Assembly (NCBI GenBank): GCA_012184525.1
Contig: WOFQ01000042.1
Location: forward strand, 243,491-307,490
Length of the DNA stretch: 64,000 bases
Direction of reading: 5' to 3'
DNA from: Xenoacremonium recifei
Lineage: Eukaryota; Ascomycota; Sordariomycetes; Hypocreales; Nectriaceae
Below the pieces are notes generated by a model. It worked only from the letters and a program-made list of their open reading frames with translations. It was not told where the DNA came from and did no database searches. Made by a program: the position numbers and the translations under genes. Each line of letters opens with the position of its first letter. Position 1 is the first letter of the stretch. This document shows positions 37,230 through 48,956 of the stretch, piece by piece.

Positions 37230-39606
37230 GGTGACGTTGCAGCGACGAGTTCTTGGAGTTCAGGATTCGCGGGGCCTTGCTCCAAGCTGGGATGCTCGTG
37301 TGGGAGTGTGCTACTTCATACGTTTCTGAGGCAGCACAGCCCGACGATATAGCCAAAGCCGTAAAGCATGTCGTTGGGAGGAGAATTTCTGCGATGATTT
37401 TGAGGCCACCCAAAGTGCAAAAGAGGGGGTTTCATGTGACCTCGAGCCTTGGGGGCCAAAACTGCGTCTTTGACGTAGCCTGGGCCTCGATTTTCTGTCC
37501 AGTAAGCTGTTTCTGCACTTTGAGATGCTTACAGTACCAAGAGCTTCTCTTATCCTGGCGGTCACCTACTAATTTCTGTAGGTCTCTACCCAATACCCGT
37601 ATGGAACGAACAATGAGTTAAAGACCTAATCCCTATCCCTAAGTCAGATCCCTCTTTTTTACCCAGGCCTTGCTCCCTTATCTGAATTCTATAGTAAGTT
37701 ATTATCACCCAAACCGGGAGATCCTGTGCGGATGGGAAAAAGATCACCGTACGAATAGTACGCCTCTAAAATATTTCTATAAAAAAAGACGTCTGCGCTA
37801 CCGCTATATCCCATTTTCCACCGCTCTAAACAAAACCCGACCACTCATGAACGGAAAGCGCTCAAATAAAACGAAGTTTTGGAGTGAGACAGTACTCTTC
37901 CGTCTTCAATAAGGCGGCGGTGCCTCTCTTGATATTTGGTCTGGAGGCTTGATCGCTCTCATCTCGCCGTTATTATGAGTCCTATTTTAACTGTAAGTAT
38001 GAAGTTCCTGGATTCATAACCCAAGCACCTAACCTACCCTTGCCACTATGACTCTGGCCTGAGAGTGCAAAAAGTGCGCTGGCCAACCGGAGGGGTGTGC
38101 TCCATAGTCAAACTCCGATAAAACCGACATAAATATTGACGTGACCTGAATTTTCATCCTTCAAAATTCTCTATGGGTCATTCTATACCGGGACAGTGGA
38201 GGATGGAGCTCGATATCTGATCGGCATGACCAGCGCAGTGCTGGCTTGGCGTTCGGCAAGATGCCTTGAAGCCTTTCTATTTTCAGTAGTGCGTAGGGCC
38301 ATGAGAATTTTTCCTCCCTCGCACGCGCCGGAAACCCCGGCTTCTTTCAGAAATAAATCAGTTTGCTAAACCTTTCGACATAGCATACTATATAAACCAA
38401 TGAAGGCTATATCCTAACACGAGTAATAGAAGAAGGTGAGGAAATTAGGCGTATCGAAGCTAGTTGTACTGTATGTATTGACAATATAGGACGATATTGA
38501 CATCATCATGAAGCACTACCGATATGGTGTAGGGAAGACACCCAGGGACACGTCAGCAATCGCAAAACATTTTGTATAGATAGGAATAATTGCCCATCAT
38601 CCAGTAGACGTTACCATCTGGTTGGATAAGCAACATCGGGATGGCGCGCTCGCATCTGGCGATCATTCTGTTGCAGAAAAGCCCTCATCAGGATCTGACT
38701 TTTAGTAAAGCAGATGAAGCTTAGTTTATAGAATTGGATCCTCGCTGACGCTCATCAGGATTTTGAACGCTGCAGTAGCGGCAATACAGCTACTACTACT
38801 CGATGTTGGGCAGTCAATCGATCCAATAAAATTGTCCCGGCAGAGTAAAGTGACTGGAAAACACCTCAGCTGAAAGGGGGAAGCCGGCACCGCTTTCCAG
38901 GTAACTTCAGTGCGATGCGAGGCCTTATGGATTCCAGCCTTACTGGTTCAGACCAATCCCGCCACGACTTGTTAGCCTCAGCAAGCAACGGGTTCAGCAG
39001 TCAGCCTGATTAGAGATCAAGTCTAAGCCGGCAACCTCGATTCAATACGCAAACAATGTTTTCTCTCGGAGACTTTTTTTTTGGTCTCGCACTAGGATAG
39101 ACCTCGATGTTTAGTTAGTCTCCTGCCCCTGCTCCATAAGTCTGTCATTCACGAACGGCGATCTTTCTCAGCAAGATAGCCGAGAAGATGATAACCAAAT
39201 ATCCGCGAAGGAGTGTGTAGCTGGCGCAAACCATTACTTGCGCCATGTTGACAGGTGGCAGAAAAGGATTTGTGCACAGCCGAACATGGCGTGATGGATC
39301 TTCATTGTGCAGGAGGTTGGGTATCTTCAGATAAGTCGATATTAGTTGAAGGATTTAGCTACCGAGTATTAGCCCGCGGATCATAAATAGTCTGGTGAAG
39401 ATCAATGCACGCAATGACAACGGATAGCTGATTCGGGCCCGCTGTTTGCCGTCATTGCAGATCAGCCATGCTTTATCTGATGAAGCTGATATATACTCTG
39501 TATATATGTATAAAACCCTCCCCTATAACGCCGGAAGTATGACCGGAAATCCTAAAGACTTATATCTTACGCCATTGACGTTTCTCCCTTACCATATTCT
39601 ATCAAA
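37230..39606. other. Intergenic, no gene seen; promoter at right
   Basis: About 2.4 kb holds the NACHT promoter at left and only short, unconvincing frames elsewhere. The AT-rich stretch at 38.35-38.6 kb could be a decayed repeat, but no terminal repeats or domain traces are visible. Confidence 0.5.
39509..39515 (+). promoter_or_regulatory. Candidate TATA box of the 441-aa gene
   Basis: TATAAAA lies 92 nt before the ATG at 39607, within alternating TA sequence. Confidence 0.5.
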
Positions 39607-40932
39607 ATGAGCTTTTCAAACAATGCTTCCCTCGACCAATACTTGGGTGAATTCCTGAGAGTTACAGACAAAGCAGACCCCAGCAAGGACACATCTTTGA
39701 TGCAGAATGCACTGCGCGTTTTGCTACGCGACAATTCCATACCTTTGGATCAAAAATGGAATGATGTCGTCGACTACGCCCGAGCCATCATTTTGACTCC
39801 TCGGGATGACGCTTCCAGGGCAAAGGCTACGTGGAGTAGGTCCTGCTCGAGCTTGAGCAGGGAGCTTATGTGCAGTTTTGGCCCCAGCACCATTCGGACT
39901 GCCCGTGCTGGATGCGCATCTCTCATCAAAGACTTCTTCCACGGAGATAGTCGTACAATCCCTCACGTCGACAAGAAAACAAATTTTCTTAGAAATTGGC
40001 AAAATCAAACTCTCGGAGGTAAATTCTATCCGTCCGATAGCCTTCTGGCTGTCGCGTCATATGAGAGTGGAACGCTGGTCTGCGCCTTGACTTTGCTTGC
40101 CTGGGCAACGCCCGAGCAAGCCGTGAAGCTGGGATCAATCTCACATTTTGCTGTCTGTGATGACTACGCGCATTTCACTGGATCTGAGTATGAAGTCCGC
40201 ATCAGAATGATTGCGCTCGCAATAGGTGCAGCCTATGAGCATGGCGGCTGGGCTGCCAACGCTCTCATAGATGGAAGCCTACTTCAGGCTACAGGAACCG
40301 GCAGTGATCTTTCCATCAGTTCTATAATGGCTTGGAGAGCTGTCAGTGGGAATACCGAACCATACACTGGCAGTCTCTTCGGCAAGGGAGACCTCGAAGA
40401 GAGCAGCGTGTCCCCAAAAATCATGATGGCTATGCACGATCTCCTTGACTGGAGGAGTGACACGGCCGCAGGCAACCACGAGAATGGGGTTTCGGGAGTC
40501 TACGGGCTGGGTTTCAAGGACCCATTTCATGTCTATCTGGAGGCAATCCTCGAGATAGCGGTCAAATATCCCGTCCCTTCCGTGCACTCTATGTTAGCGA
40601 TGACATACATGCACTATACCGCCGCCCGCTATGGCTCTTACGAGTACCGCAGTCCTCAGACGAAACCGGCCTGCGATAAATGCATCCAGCTTCTCCGGAG
40701 GGCCACTGAAGGCGCCAAGTTAGAGTGGGCGCCGAAGTGTCCACCTCAGAGTTTCGCCGAGGGAGCAGAAATTCGTACCAGGGCCAAGGCATTTATAGAT
40801 TGCTATGAAGAGCAAGGATTGGCCCAGGATAGCCTCAGTTGGCTGCAGCATCTTATTTCTTCCGGGAAGATTTGGATGTTTGACCTGTTCTGTGAGGTTG
40901 AGACCGTGGACGTTGAGGCCAGCTGGGCCTAA
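39607..40932 (+). CDS. Unrecognised 441-aa protein, possibly terpenoid-synthase-like
   Basis: This is a single intact exon; the ATG has A at -3 (TCAAAATGAGC). I do not recognise the family. The protein has no signal peptide and looks mostly helical. Three features, in the order and sense of class I terpene synthases, are noted as inference only. DDYAH is at residues 185-189, like DDxxD. HDLLDWRSD is at 277-285, like the ND-L-x-S-x-x-K-E metal motif, followed by TAAGNHENG. An Arg-Tyr pair is at 341-342. The spacing between the first two (about 90 residues) is shorter than the usual 130 or so, and two ligand residues differ. Catalysis may therefore be absent or different. It is not next to a prenyltransferase. 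Confidence 0.72.
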   Translation: MSFSNNASLDQYLGEFLRVTDKADPSKDTSLMQNALRVLLRDNSIPLDQKWNDVVDYARAIILTPRDDASRAKATWSRSCSSLSRELMCSFGPSTIRTARAGCASLIKDFFHGDSRTIPHVDKKTNFLRNWQNQTLGGKFYPSDSLLAVASYESGTLVCALTLLAWATPEQAVKLGSISHFAVCDDYAHFTGSEYEVRIRMIALAIGAAYEHGGWAANALIDGSLLQATGTGSDLSISSIMAWRAVSGNTEPYTGSLFGKGDLEESSVSPKIMMAMHDLLDWRSDTAAGNHENGVSGVYGLGFKDPFHVYLEAILEIAVKYPVPSVHSMLAMTYMHYTAARYGSYEYRSPQTKPACDKCIQLLRRATEGAKLEWAPKCPPQSFAEGAEIRTRAKAFIDCYEEQGLAQDSLSWLQHLISSGKIWMFDLFCEVETVDVEASWA

Positions 40933-41769
40933 CTGAAGAGTTCTAAGAGCAGGAAGCCCAAGGATCCAAAGTTTATCCAAGCCTTACTTGACGCTTTACT
41001 AGTATAGGAATACAATTCGTTGCAATTCTACGCAGATCATCCCGAGGCTCTGATACGCGCGTGAAGTTCCAAGTCTTGAACCCTGCCCCCCGCATGTTCC
41101 TCAACCAAGCCAATCCGCTCTAGAACCAAACGAACGTTCCCCGTGGAACCGATGTCTCGGCATAGGGCATGGGCATACGAAAACAGCAATGTCTCAATTA
41201 ACTAACCATGATTGGCCTAACAAACTAATATCGGCTGCCCTTATGTCTCAAATACCAGAGGTATCCCTTTTTCGTATATAGCTCGAGGAGAGCCGAGCTG
41301 AAGGAGCTGGACTTGCCCCCGCAAGCCACCAAAGGGGCGCAGTTTGCGGACCGCACATAATCTGTAAAAGCGCACTAGCTCAACCAGTCTCGCAAACATC
41401 GCGGTCCGGCATTTGAGTCAACGATTATGAGTATGAGCTGAAGGCTAACCTCAATGAAGCTTGCATCATCTTACAAAACGATATAAGTGCGGGCCCTTGG
41501 GGGCATTGGCAGACTTTGGCAAGACCTCAAGGTCAGGGGAACAATAACGTATATTATTTGCCTCAATTAATGCCCCAACAAACCCGAACATGCCAACCAT
41601 TCTGTCAACCTTGCCCCTTCCCCCTTCAACCAACAAGATACGCAGCACGCTTCTCGTGCCGTTAGATTATTGATGCTCGGCATGAGAGAATTTGAAAATT
41701 AAGCCTTCAATGTAGAAACAGCGAGACTGAAGGAGCCAACGCGTGAATGATTCTCAAGGTTCCATGAGA
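40933..41769. other. Convergent intergenic spacer, no gene seen
   Basis: This spacer holds the 3' flanks of the 441-aa gene and of the GPI-protein gene. No credible frame is present. Confidence 0.55.
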
Positions 41770-42372
41770 TTACGAGAACGAAATGAAGCCAGCGACTACC
41801 ACCAAGAGGCCAAGAGTGAGGCCGTTGAGATGCTGTTGAGGAGTGGAAGCGCTAGTGATGACTGCCGTCTTAGAGGTGGAGGAAGATGGCGCGGAGGCTG
41901 CGGCAGTGATGCTCGAACTCTCCGAGCCGGGGAACGACCCGGAAGAGTGAGAACCAGACTTAGAGCCGGAACCAGAATGAGCCGTCGCAGTGGCGGCATT
42001 GCCGGCACTACCAGTCGGTACCGAGATGGGGCAGGTGATGGTAGCGGTGACAGGGGTTGACCCGCAGGTGGAACATGTCACCACCTCAGTAGTGAAGCCA
42101 GAGGGTATCTTCCCGGCCGTTGGCGTTTGGCATGCGCCATTGCAGCTTTCGGTAATGGTATAAGTTGAAGCTGTCAGGCCAGTCGAGCAAAGTTGGCTGT
42201 ACACCGTGGTGTAGATAATGGAGCTGCCTGAGGGGCCCTCGGCGATGGTGTGCGCATTACACTTGGTCACCGTGATTGGAGCGAGTGTTGTAGTGACAGC
42301 ACAAGTGTCGGATGTTGCATCTGTCAATGTGGCGAGGCCGGCGAGGCCAAGCGTATAAAGTATGTTCTTCAT
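41770..42372 (-). CDS. GPI-anchored cell-wall protein (200 aa)
   Basis: This is a single exon. I choose the ATG at 42372 because it gives a clean signal peptide (MKNILYTLGLAGLATLTDA). An in-frame ATG 48 nt upstream would put a charged extension before it. The mature N-terminal half has eight cysteines in paired spacing (including ESCNGAC and CSTCG). The second half is Ser/Gly/Ala-rich and a likely O-glycosylation zone. The C-terminus ends in a hydrophobic GPI signal (GLTLGLLVVVAGFISFS). The product is probably a wall or plasma-membrane surface protein. It lies head-to-head with the adhesin gene, so the two may share a promoter region. Confidence 0.85.
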   Translation of the reverse strand: MKNILYTLGLAGLATLTDATSDTCAVTTTLAPITVTKCNAHTIAEGPSGSSIIYTTVYSQLCSTGLTASTYTITESCNGACQTPTAGKIPSGFTTEVVTCSTCGSTPVTATITCPISVPTGSAGNAATATAHSGSGSKSGSHSSGSFPGSESSSITAAASAPSSSTSKTAVITSASTPQQHLNGLTLGLLVVVAGFISFS

Positions 42373-43192
42373 CTTCAAGAATGTGAAGTACGTGATAATA
42401 AGCCCGGTTGATTGCTTCACGGTTTAAAGGTTGAGATGGGAAGGGCAGCGAACAGGAGTTGAGGCAGCATGTCCATCTTATACAGAGGAATTGAGCTGGA
42501 GATAAAATCTATGGGCAAGCTGAATCACTCGCCCCTGGCTTGTGGTGGCTATGTCAGGAGATGATGTCCTTCAACACTCCATTCCTGCCGGCAAGAGCTC
42601 AGCAATACGGTTGTTCGCGTGATCTGGGCTGTGTTATATCGGCTAAATGATATCCTGAAACTGCAAGACTCGACGTGCCAGCTATGGTCTCGAACTGTCC
42701 ATGACCAAATCCCAGAAAGTCTGGTTGATTGGCCATTCCTGGCACTGATTACAGAGTCAACGGACAGACGCGCAATATACGTCAGCTACAGTCTAAACAG
42801 GTTCACCCGGGATAGCAAATGTCGGTACCGACTCAGCAGAATGTCTTGACTGCGCGAAATCACCACTTGAGATTGCACAAAAAACGCTTGGTAGGTATTC
42901 TGTCGACTTGGAGAAAGCTGACATGAAACAAGCTGCTCATCAAGGCATCATGCTTAGGGCATTTGGTTTAAGCGATGTTGACATTGACAGGAAGCGAGCT
43001 ATGTGATGAGATACGCAAAGTAAACCTCACGGCGAATCATCAATGCAGTGTCGAAATTAGACGAAGCAGAATTTGTTAAATTTGGACAGCTTCCTCGTGG
43101 TTTTCATGCTTCTTCCCAACTCAATCATCTCTCGCCCTCGAGTCACTCGTTCTGACCCCTGTCTCTCGCTTTTTCGTAAATTCAACTTCAAC
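42373..43192. other. Divergent promoter region of two surface-protein genes
   Basis: About 820 nt separate the head-to-head GPI-protein and adhesin genes. A 76-aa plus frame at 42619-42849 has no supporting feature. Confidence 0.55.
42477..42482 (-). promoter_or_regulatory. Candidate TATA box of the GPI-protein gene
   Basis: TATAAG on the minus strand lies about 105 nt before the ATG at 42372. Confidence 0.4.
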
Positions 43193-45673
43193 ATGCGTGC
43201 TCGTCATCTCTTGGAGCTCGGTCTTCTCCTCCGACATGCCTCCACAGGCACTGCTCGGCCATGGCCTGAGCCGGTCGAGGACCCTGCGTGCCTGGCATCG
43301 TCGGTCACTGTCCAACCGGTCGTAGTGGTCAACCAAGTTCCAGTCCTCGTCAGCACGTACATCACGGCAAACACACAGTTCGTAGTCAACGGCGACTACA
43401 CTATCCAGATTACCAACGCCCCGACCACTGTCTCTACCATTGTGACTTGCACTTCCATGGACACTAGCACTATGACTGGGTAAGAAACCTTCGATCACGG
43501 CGCACACAAATACTAAACCAAAGCTCTAGTGCTGCCGGTACATTCACTGGTCCTTACGTTACTTTAACGGGCTACTTCAGCGGTCTCACAGGGACCCAAG
43601 TACGCACCGTCACATTTCCTGGGCAGGGCGCGGGCGACACTGGGACGGTTCTGATCGAAAGCCCTGCTCTCACGAGCTACACTGGCCCTTATACAACCAT
43701 AACGGGCGCCTACACGGGCACGACTCCCTTGACCATAACTTTACCCCCGACTGGCACTGAAACTGTGGGCGAGGTCATCATTGAGACCCCTGCTACGGCA
43801 CCGCAGACATTCACTGGCCCCTATACCACGATTACACTCCCTTACACGGGCACTTCGGCCGGATACATCACTCTCAGCCCCACGGGCACAGACACTGTGG
43901 GCACTGTGATCTACGAATCGCCGGCAACGTCCTCCCCTGCTTTCACCGGTCCGTACACTACCGTTTCTGCCACTTATGATGGATCCACGACGCGCTACAT
44001 CACTCTGGCGCCGACGGGAACAGAAACGGTGGGAGAGGTCATCGTCGAGGTGCCCGCGACTACCTCCTCGTCCTTCACTGGCCCCTACACAACCATTACG
44101 TTTCCTTACACTGGCACTTCTGCGGGCTACATCACTCTGGACCCTTCAGGTACTGGGACGGTTGGTACTGTGATTTACGAATCGCCTGCCACCTCTATCT
44201 CGACTTTCACTGGCCCATATACCACGCTTGTGGGTGGTTATACTGGCACCACGACTCTCACCCTCACTTTAGCACCTACAGGTACTGGGACAGTTGGCAC
44301 TGTCATCATCGAGACTCCTACCTCTGGCGCTGGAAGCGCAGACACCTCATCGAGCACTGATTCTGGCTCTGGTGCTTCTAGCACCTCGGGTACTGCAACT
44401 GCTGTTGGCGCTGTTGCTACCGGTGCTTCCTCTTCTACCGCGTCAGTTGCATCCACTACAGTTGAGTCTACTACAGCTGCTTCCTCTTCGGCTGAGTCTA
44501 CGACGGCTGAGCCCACTACTGACGAGTCCACTACGGCTGCATCTACAACATCCGCGTCTACCGCAGTCGAGTCTACTACATCTGAGTCTGATTCAACAGC
44601 ATCTACTTCAGCCGAGTCAACTGAGTCTTCTTCAGCTGCATCTACTACTGCTGAGTCCTCGACTGCTGAGTCCTCGACTGCTGAGTCCACGACTGTTCAA
44701 TCCACCACTGCTGCTTCCTCTTCAGCTGAGTCTACAACGGCTGAGTCTACAACGGCTGAGTCTACAACGGCCGAATCTACTACAGCCGAATCTACTACAG
44801 CCGAATCCACTACGGCTGAATCCACTACGGCTGAATCCACTACGGCTGAATCCACTACGGCTGAGTCTACTACAGCCGAATCTACTACAGCTGAATCCAC
44901 TACGGCTGAGTCTACTACGGCTGAGTCTACCACTGCTTCGTCTACTACAGCAGAATCTACAACAGCCGCCTCTACTTCAACTAGCTGCCCGACGCCAACG
45001 CAATGCGACGTTGACGATATCTCAACTCAAGCGACGGTGGTGGTTGATGCGCTTGATACGCTTGCAAGTACCGCGTCTACCCTCACGACCACTGTTGATG
45101 ATTTGTCTATTACCAACATTGCGGCCAGCGCTGTTGTAAGTGGTTTACAGCCCTTATCAGTATTGGGACTTCTCTGACCGTCTCATCTAGGACCTCACAT
45201 CTGGACTCACGAGCATTGTCACTTCTCTGACCTCAGATATCGCTTCGTTCACCGATTTGAGCATTTTCAACACGCAGTGCGATGCTGATGCGATTGCCCT
45301 CGCCCTAGCAGCGGTAAGATTCTATAATTCGTTAATAATTTAAATATTCTTATACTAATTGTCCGTGATAAGCTTATCGATGACCTCGAGGATCTTCTTA
45401 CTGCTATTGGTAATAAGGTCAGCGTGCTCGGCATTGTTCCGGGACTTGAGGCCACTGTTGCAGCCACTCTTGACACAATCAGCGGTCTTATTGAGGCAAG
45501 TTCGAACACATACAGTGCATTGCAAACACAAAAATATAGAAATACTAACCCTGAGGTTTTATTAGCAACTCATCGATCTCATAGAGAGCCTTATACCTAG
45601 TGACGCGTGTTACGTTGAAGGCCTAGTGTCCCAGCTGCTCGATGACATAGATACCGTCGTTTCTGCGCTCTAA
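43193..45673 (+). CDS. Flocculin-repeat adhesin-like surface protein (748 aa)
   Basis: There are five exons: 43193-43479, 43530-45135, 45191-45313, 45373-45495 and 45566-45673. The fourth intron is GC-AG (GAG|GCAAGT...ATTAG). The N-terminus (MRARHLLELGLLLRHAST) is a weak secretion signal. Six tandem units of about 44 residues follow, with core FTGPYTTIT-PYTGT...PTGT-TVG-VI-E-PAT, resembling yeast flocculin repeats. A Ser/Thr stalk of ESTTA repeats comes next. The C-terminal domain of about 160 residues has four cysteines and amphipathic helices (for example LIDDLEDLLTAIGNKVSVLG). No GPI signal is seen, so attachment may be by disulfide or glycan, or the protein may be released. A role in adhesion is inferred from the architecture. 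Confidence 0.85.
43541..44330 (+). repeat. Six flocculin-like tandem repeats, unit about 132 nt
   Basis: Unit boundaries are marked by repeated coding of (F/Y)TGPY(T/V)T. Units 3 and 5 are nearly identical in their YTGTSAGYITL core, which points to fairly recent duplication or conversion. The first unit is the most divergent. Confidence 0.85.
44643..44975 (+). repeat. 15-bp minisatellite coding ESTTA repeats
   Basis: The 5-codon unit Glu-Ser-Thr-Thr-Ala recurs more than 15 times with little divergence, mostly alternating GAG/GAA, TCT/TCC and GCT/GCC codons. Phase is always kept. Because the unit lacks stops on the other strand, long antisense frames appear there; these are not genes. Confidence 0.9.
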
Positions 45674-47368
45674 CGGGACTGAGATATCTGGCTTGCGTTG
45701 GTTGCCTATAGACGGTTATTCTTATATCGTCAAGCATTTAACAATTAACAAGCATGGGTTGACCGAGGACTAAATAAGAATTAATTAATTATCACAAGTT
45801 CTGCATCCCAAAGTTCTTCCCAATGCTCAACTCCATCTATTATAGGACCTAATTTTGAATCGCATAAGCATCTTGCTGTATAAGCTTAACGACGCTCAAG
45901 GTTGTCTTGCGCTCTTTCAGAACAGCCTGCAGGTTATGTCGTTCCGTCCCAGAACGGCGTGTAATTCTAAGAACAATACGTCGCTTTCTCTAGGAGCTAG
46001 GGAATGGAAGCACGTTCAGCTTGTTCTCATATTAAGAATCGGGATTGAAGGACATTGGAAGGCGAAGTGACGAATTTCCCCAGCCTCTTGCGCCCACCCG
46101 GAAGGCCAGGGTGAGAGGCCCAAGTTAAGTGTTTGCATCTAAGATTAGAACTAGGTTGAATGGCACTTCATTCTTATCGGAAGTACGGCGTGTGCTTGGC
46201 GCGCATTGCTCCGTAGCCGGCTCGTGTTGATATAAATCTGATTTGAGTGAGAGCATTAGGCTTACTACAGGATCTGATCTCTACTTCGTTTCTTACAGAT
46301 GCTTAAGATACCAAATAACTCAGAGGCAAAACTCAAGCACAGCAAAGTCCATTTCTATTCCCAGAGCTGAGTTCCTGCCGCTTTAGGCTGAGCTGTCGCT
46401 AAGCGAGGGCTGAGATGGGCTAATAAGGTGGGCTCAGCGAGGAGCCAAGCAAGAAGCAGGAGCATGGCTTACACAAGTTATAGTCTCCTAGTGTACGATG
46501 TTTAAGGGCAGAGACGAGAAACTCGCATGATTTTTCTTCCTTCATCAATAACACAATAATAATACGATGCCTAGGCATGAGCTTTCGCCTTAATTACAGT
46601 CTCGAATTTGCGAGCTTCGAAAGAGAGGCTATATATACAGCCAGATCAAGAAAGCCTACCCGGAAATTCCTCTCGGGACGATAAAAACGACCCTCCGGTG
46701 CGAAGCTCTCCGCGATGACAACAAAACATGGCTGCGATCCGGCCAACTGCGCAAGATAACGGCCAAATAACGCAATAAAATCTTCTATACAATAATATAC
46801 GATAATCCGCAAATTAAGAATATTAACCTGCTTGCCTCTGTTAATAACTGTATTAAATTATGCATAATACAGCTACTAATATGCGAGTTAGGGTGTAAGA
46901 GATAGTAGCAGCAAAAGAGACTTCTGCTTACTGAGAGGTATAGATAGCTCTACTGGTTCTATTAAGTAATGCTCTAACTATTATATATCTGGGCTGGAAT
47001 GCAGTTATATAGATGCGCTCGGAAGTTTTAATTAAATTAGTTATTAAAAGTATTGTATTTATAGCTGGGCTCGTAAAGACTTTACTTAAAGGAATCAAGC
47101 ATTCAGCCCTGGTTAGGCTATATATTTTCTATTTTTTTGATCAATCTGGTTTCTGCTCCTTTTCGCCGATCTCGGAAATTCGCTTGATAAGATAAGGCAG
47201 TATGTCATATATCTTATCAGAAACCATATATCGCAGCGACATGTAACCGCAGTCACCTGAGATATTGCATTCTAATACCCGCGCTCCCAACACATTAGCA
47301 TTGACACTTTTCTATATCGCATCATACCTCTGAGCAGTTCTCTTTAAGAATGCCATCAAATCAACGTC
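45674..47368. other. AT-rich degenerate intergenic region
   Basis: No gene is seen. AT content is high and TpA-rich from about 46.8 to 47.1 kb, with runs such as TTATATATCTGG and TAATTAAATTAG. That suggests repeat-derived DNA altered by C-to-T mutation. A stretch near 46.4-46.6 kb with AATAACACAATAATAATACG could be the end of an old LTR, but no pair was found. Confidence 0.45.
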
Positions 47369-48278
47369 ATGTCTGCTTGGACTAAGGTTACCCTACCCTT
47401 TACTCGCGCGCCCGACCAGCTTCCTGCTCTCTTACCTTCTTCAGATGTTATCCTTGAGTCCTCAAACTTGCAAGATGGTAATTTCGGCAAGCAGACCGTC
47501 GTAATGGGAGAACACTATTTCGTCAAGTACGGACATTGTGTTGCAGAGGACGAAGGTCATGCTCTGTTATTCGTTGAAGAGCACCCGGATGTCCCAGCTC
47601 CTCGCCTGCATGCAATGTACAAAGAGAAAGACATGTAATTCCTCATCATGGACAGAATACGGGGCTAAACCCTGGAACAGCTATGGATGAATCTCAGCAC
47701 AACAGAGAAGGAGTCAGTCAAAGTCCAACTGCAAGATATTCTCAGAAAGATACGAGCGGTTGCGTCTCCTGGCTTTTCTGGCAGTCTGAGTAAGGATTCG
47801 CTTCGACATCGTTTTTTCTTACATTTGAAACTGATCCGATGATCAATGGCCCTTTCGATAACGAGGCACAATTTAACACGGCTTTGGCAAAGCGTACCGG
47901 TTTATACGATCTGAATCAGACAATGCGTTTCTCGGCTTGGTTCTCTCGGAATTTACCACACACGCTCCACGGGTATGCTAGCGTTTTCACCCACTCTGAC
48001 CTTCATCGGAACAATATCTTGGTTCGAAGAAAGGATAGCCAATTGGTTATCAGGTATACCGACTTGAAGCATGATCTCCTGAACCAAGCTGATGTTGTGA
48101 CAGTGGTATTTTGGATTGGGAAACGGCTGGATGGTACCCATGTTACTGGGAATACGCTGCTTCTTTCGTGGAATTTATCTGGGTCGATGACTGGCCAGAG
48201 ATACTTGGGACTATTATCGAGCCTTGGCCGCTTGAAGCCGCAATGCTGAAGATGGTAAGGCAAGCGATCGAGTATTAA
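47369..48278 (+). pseudogene. APH-fold phosphotransferase pseudogene
   Basis: The translated product resembles the large fungal family of APH-like kinases. The conserved strand FLIMDRIRG and catalytic loop THSDLHRNNILV are present. Across a 50-nt GT-AG intron (48054-48103), the metal-binding DWETAGWYPCYWEY block follows, and the frame ends at 48276-48278. Three lesions break it. TAA is at 47636-47638 and at 47666-47668, both where relatives carry Gln, so CAA to TAA is likely. A one-base loss in an Arg codon lies near 47810. The intron, start codon and C-terminus are otherwise well kept, so loss looks recent. A functional product is very unlikely. Ancestral substrate unknown. Confidence 0.85.
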
Positions 48279-48409
48279 TGGATTGGGAATTAAAGGTTCA
48301 ATTCAATGAAATCCAGCTTGCTTTCTTTCATTACTAGTCAAAAATAAGAGAGCCCAAAATAATAATTACCGGAAGATCTATCTTTGTTCAGCCCGATTTC
48401 TCTGAAACG

Positions 48410-48670
48410 TTATGCGTCAACTTCTTTCCAGCCTTCAGCTGTCTCATATTTCCAGACTTGATAATCCTCATCCCAGATGAGCCACATATTGAGTGTTGCA
48501 TCCCACTTTGTATAGTAGCCTAAATCCTCGTTCTATACGTACTCCGAAGCGGCTTTTTCTTTGCCCTTTCGTCCTGATGGTCCGGAGCTCTTTTTGCTAG
48601 ACGACTTGGAGTCCTTCCCATGTCTCGTCTTAGAAGAGGATCCCTCCCCTTCGGCATGGTGACTGGTGCG
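48410..48670 (-). pseudogene. Remnant of a Lys/Ser-rich, Trp-rich tail domain
   Basis: On the minus strand a continuous frame reads a Ser/Lys-rich stretch (HGKDSKSSSKKSSGPSGRKG) and then a Trp-rich segment (WLIWDEDYQVWKYETAEGW). It is broken by TAG near 48533, probably from a Gln codon. The layout resembles the tail of the gene at 48957-50471, which also runs from Ser/Lys-rich sequence into short Trp-containing strands. It is probably a decayed relative placed head-to-head with it. Boundaries are approximate. Confidence 0.45.
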
Positions 48671-48956
48671 TGAGAATCAGCACACGTGCCTAAAACAGGC
48701 AGAAACGGTGTTGGTATATGCAGATCGTTCGGTGTTCACAGTGCTTCTAGGCGCCGATTAACAAAGACACTACGTGAGCAACCCCGCACAAACGGAATTG
48801 CGGGGACCAATAATTGGCAGCCGGGTCCACACTCAATCAACCACATCGCCCAAACATAATATCAAACATACTTGTAAGCCGCTGCAACGTCCAGCCGGCC
48901 TATCTTGTCGGCCAGCTCATTAGGAAAGGAAGCCCTCCTTTTTTTCGTTCTTCACT

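Noticed and set aside
44238..44933. Long antisense frames opposite the adhesin Ser/Thr stalk (VVDSAVVDSAV type)
   Set aside because: They are the mirror of the 15-bp ESTTA repeat, which has no stops in that frame. There is no start context, signal or domain.
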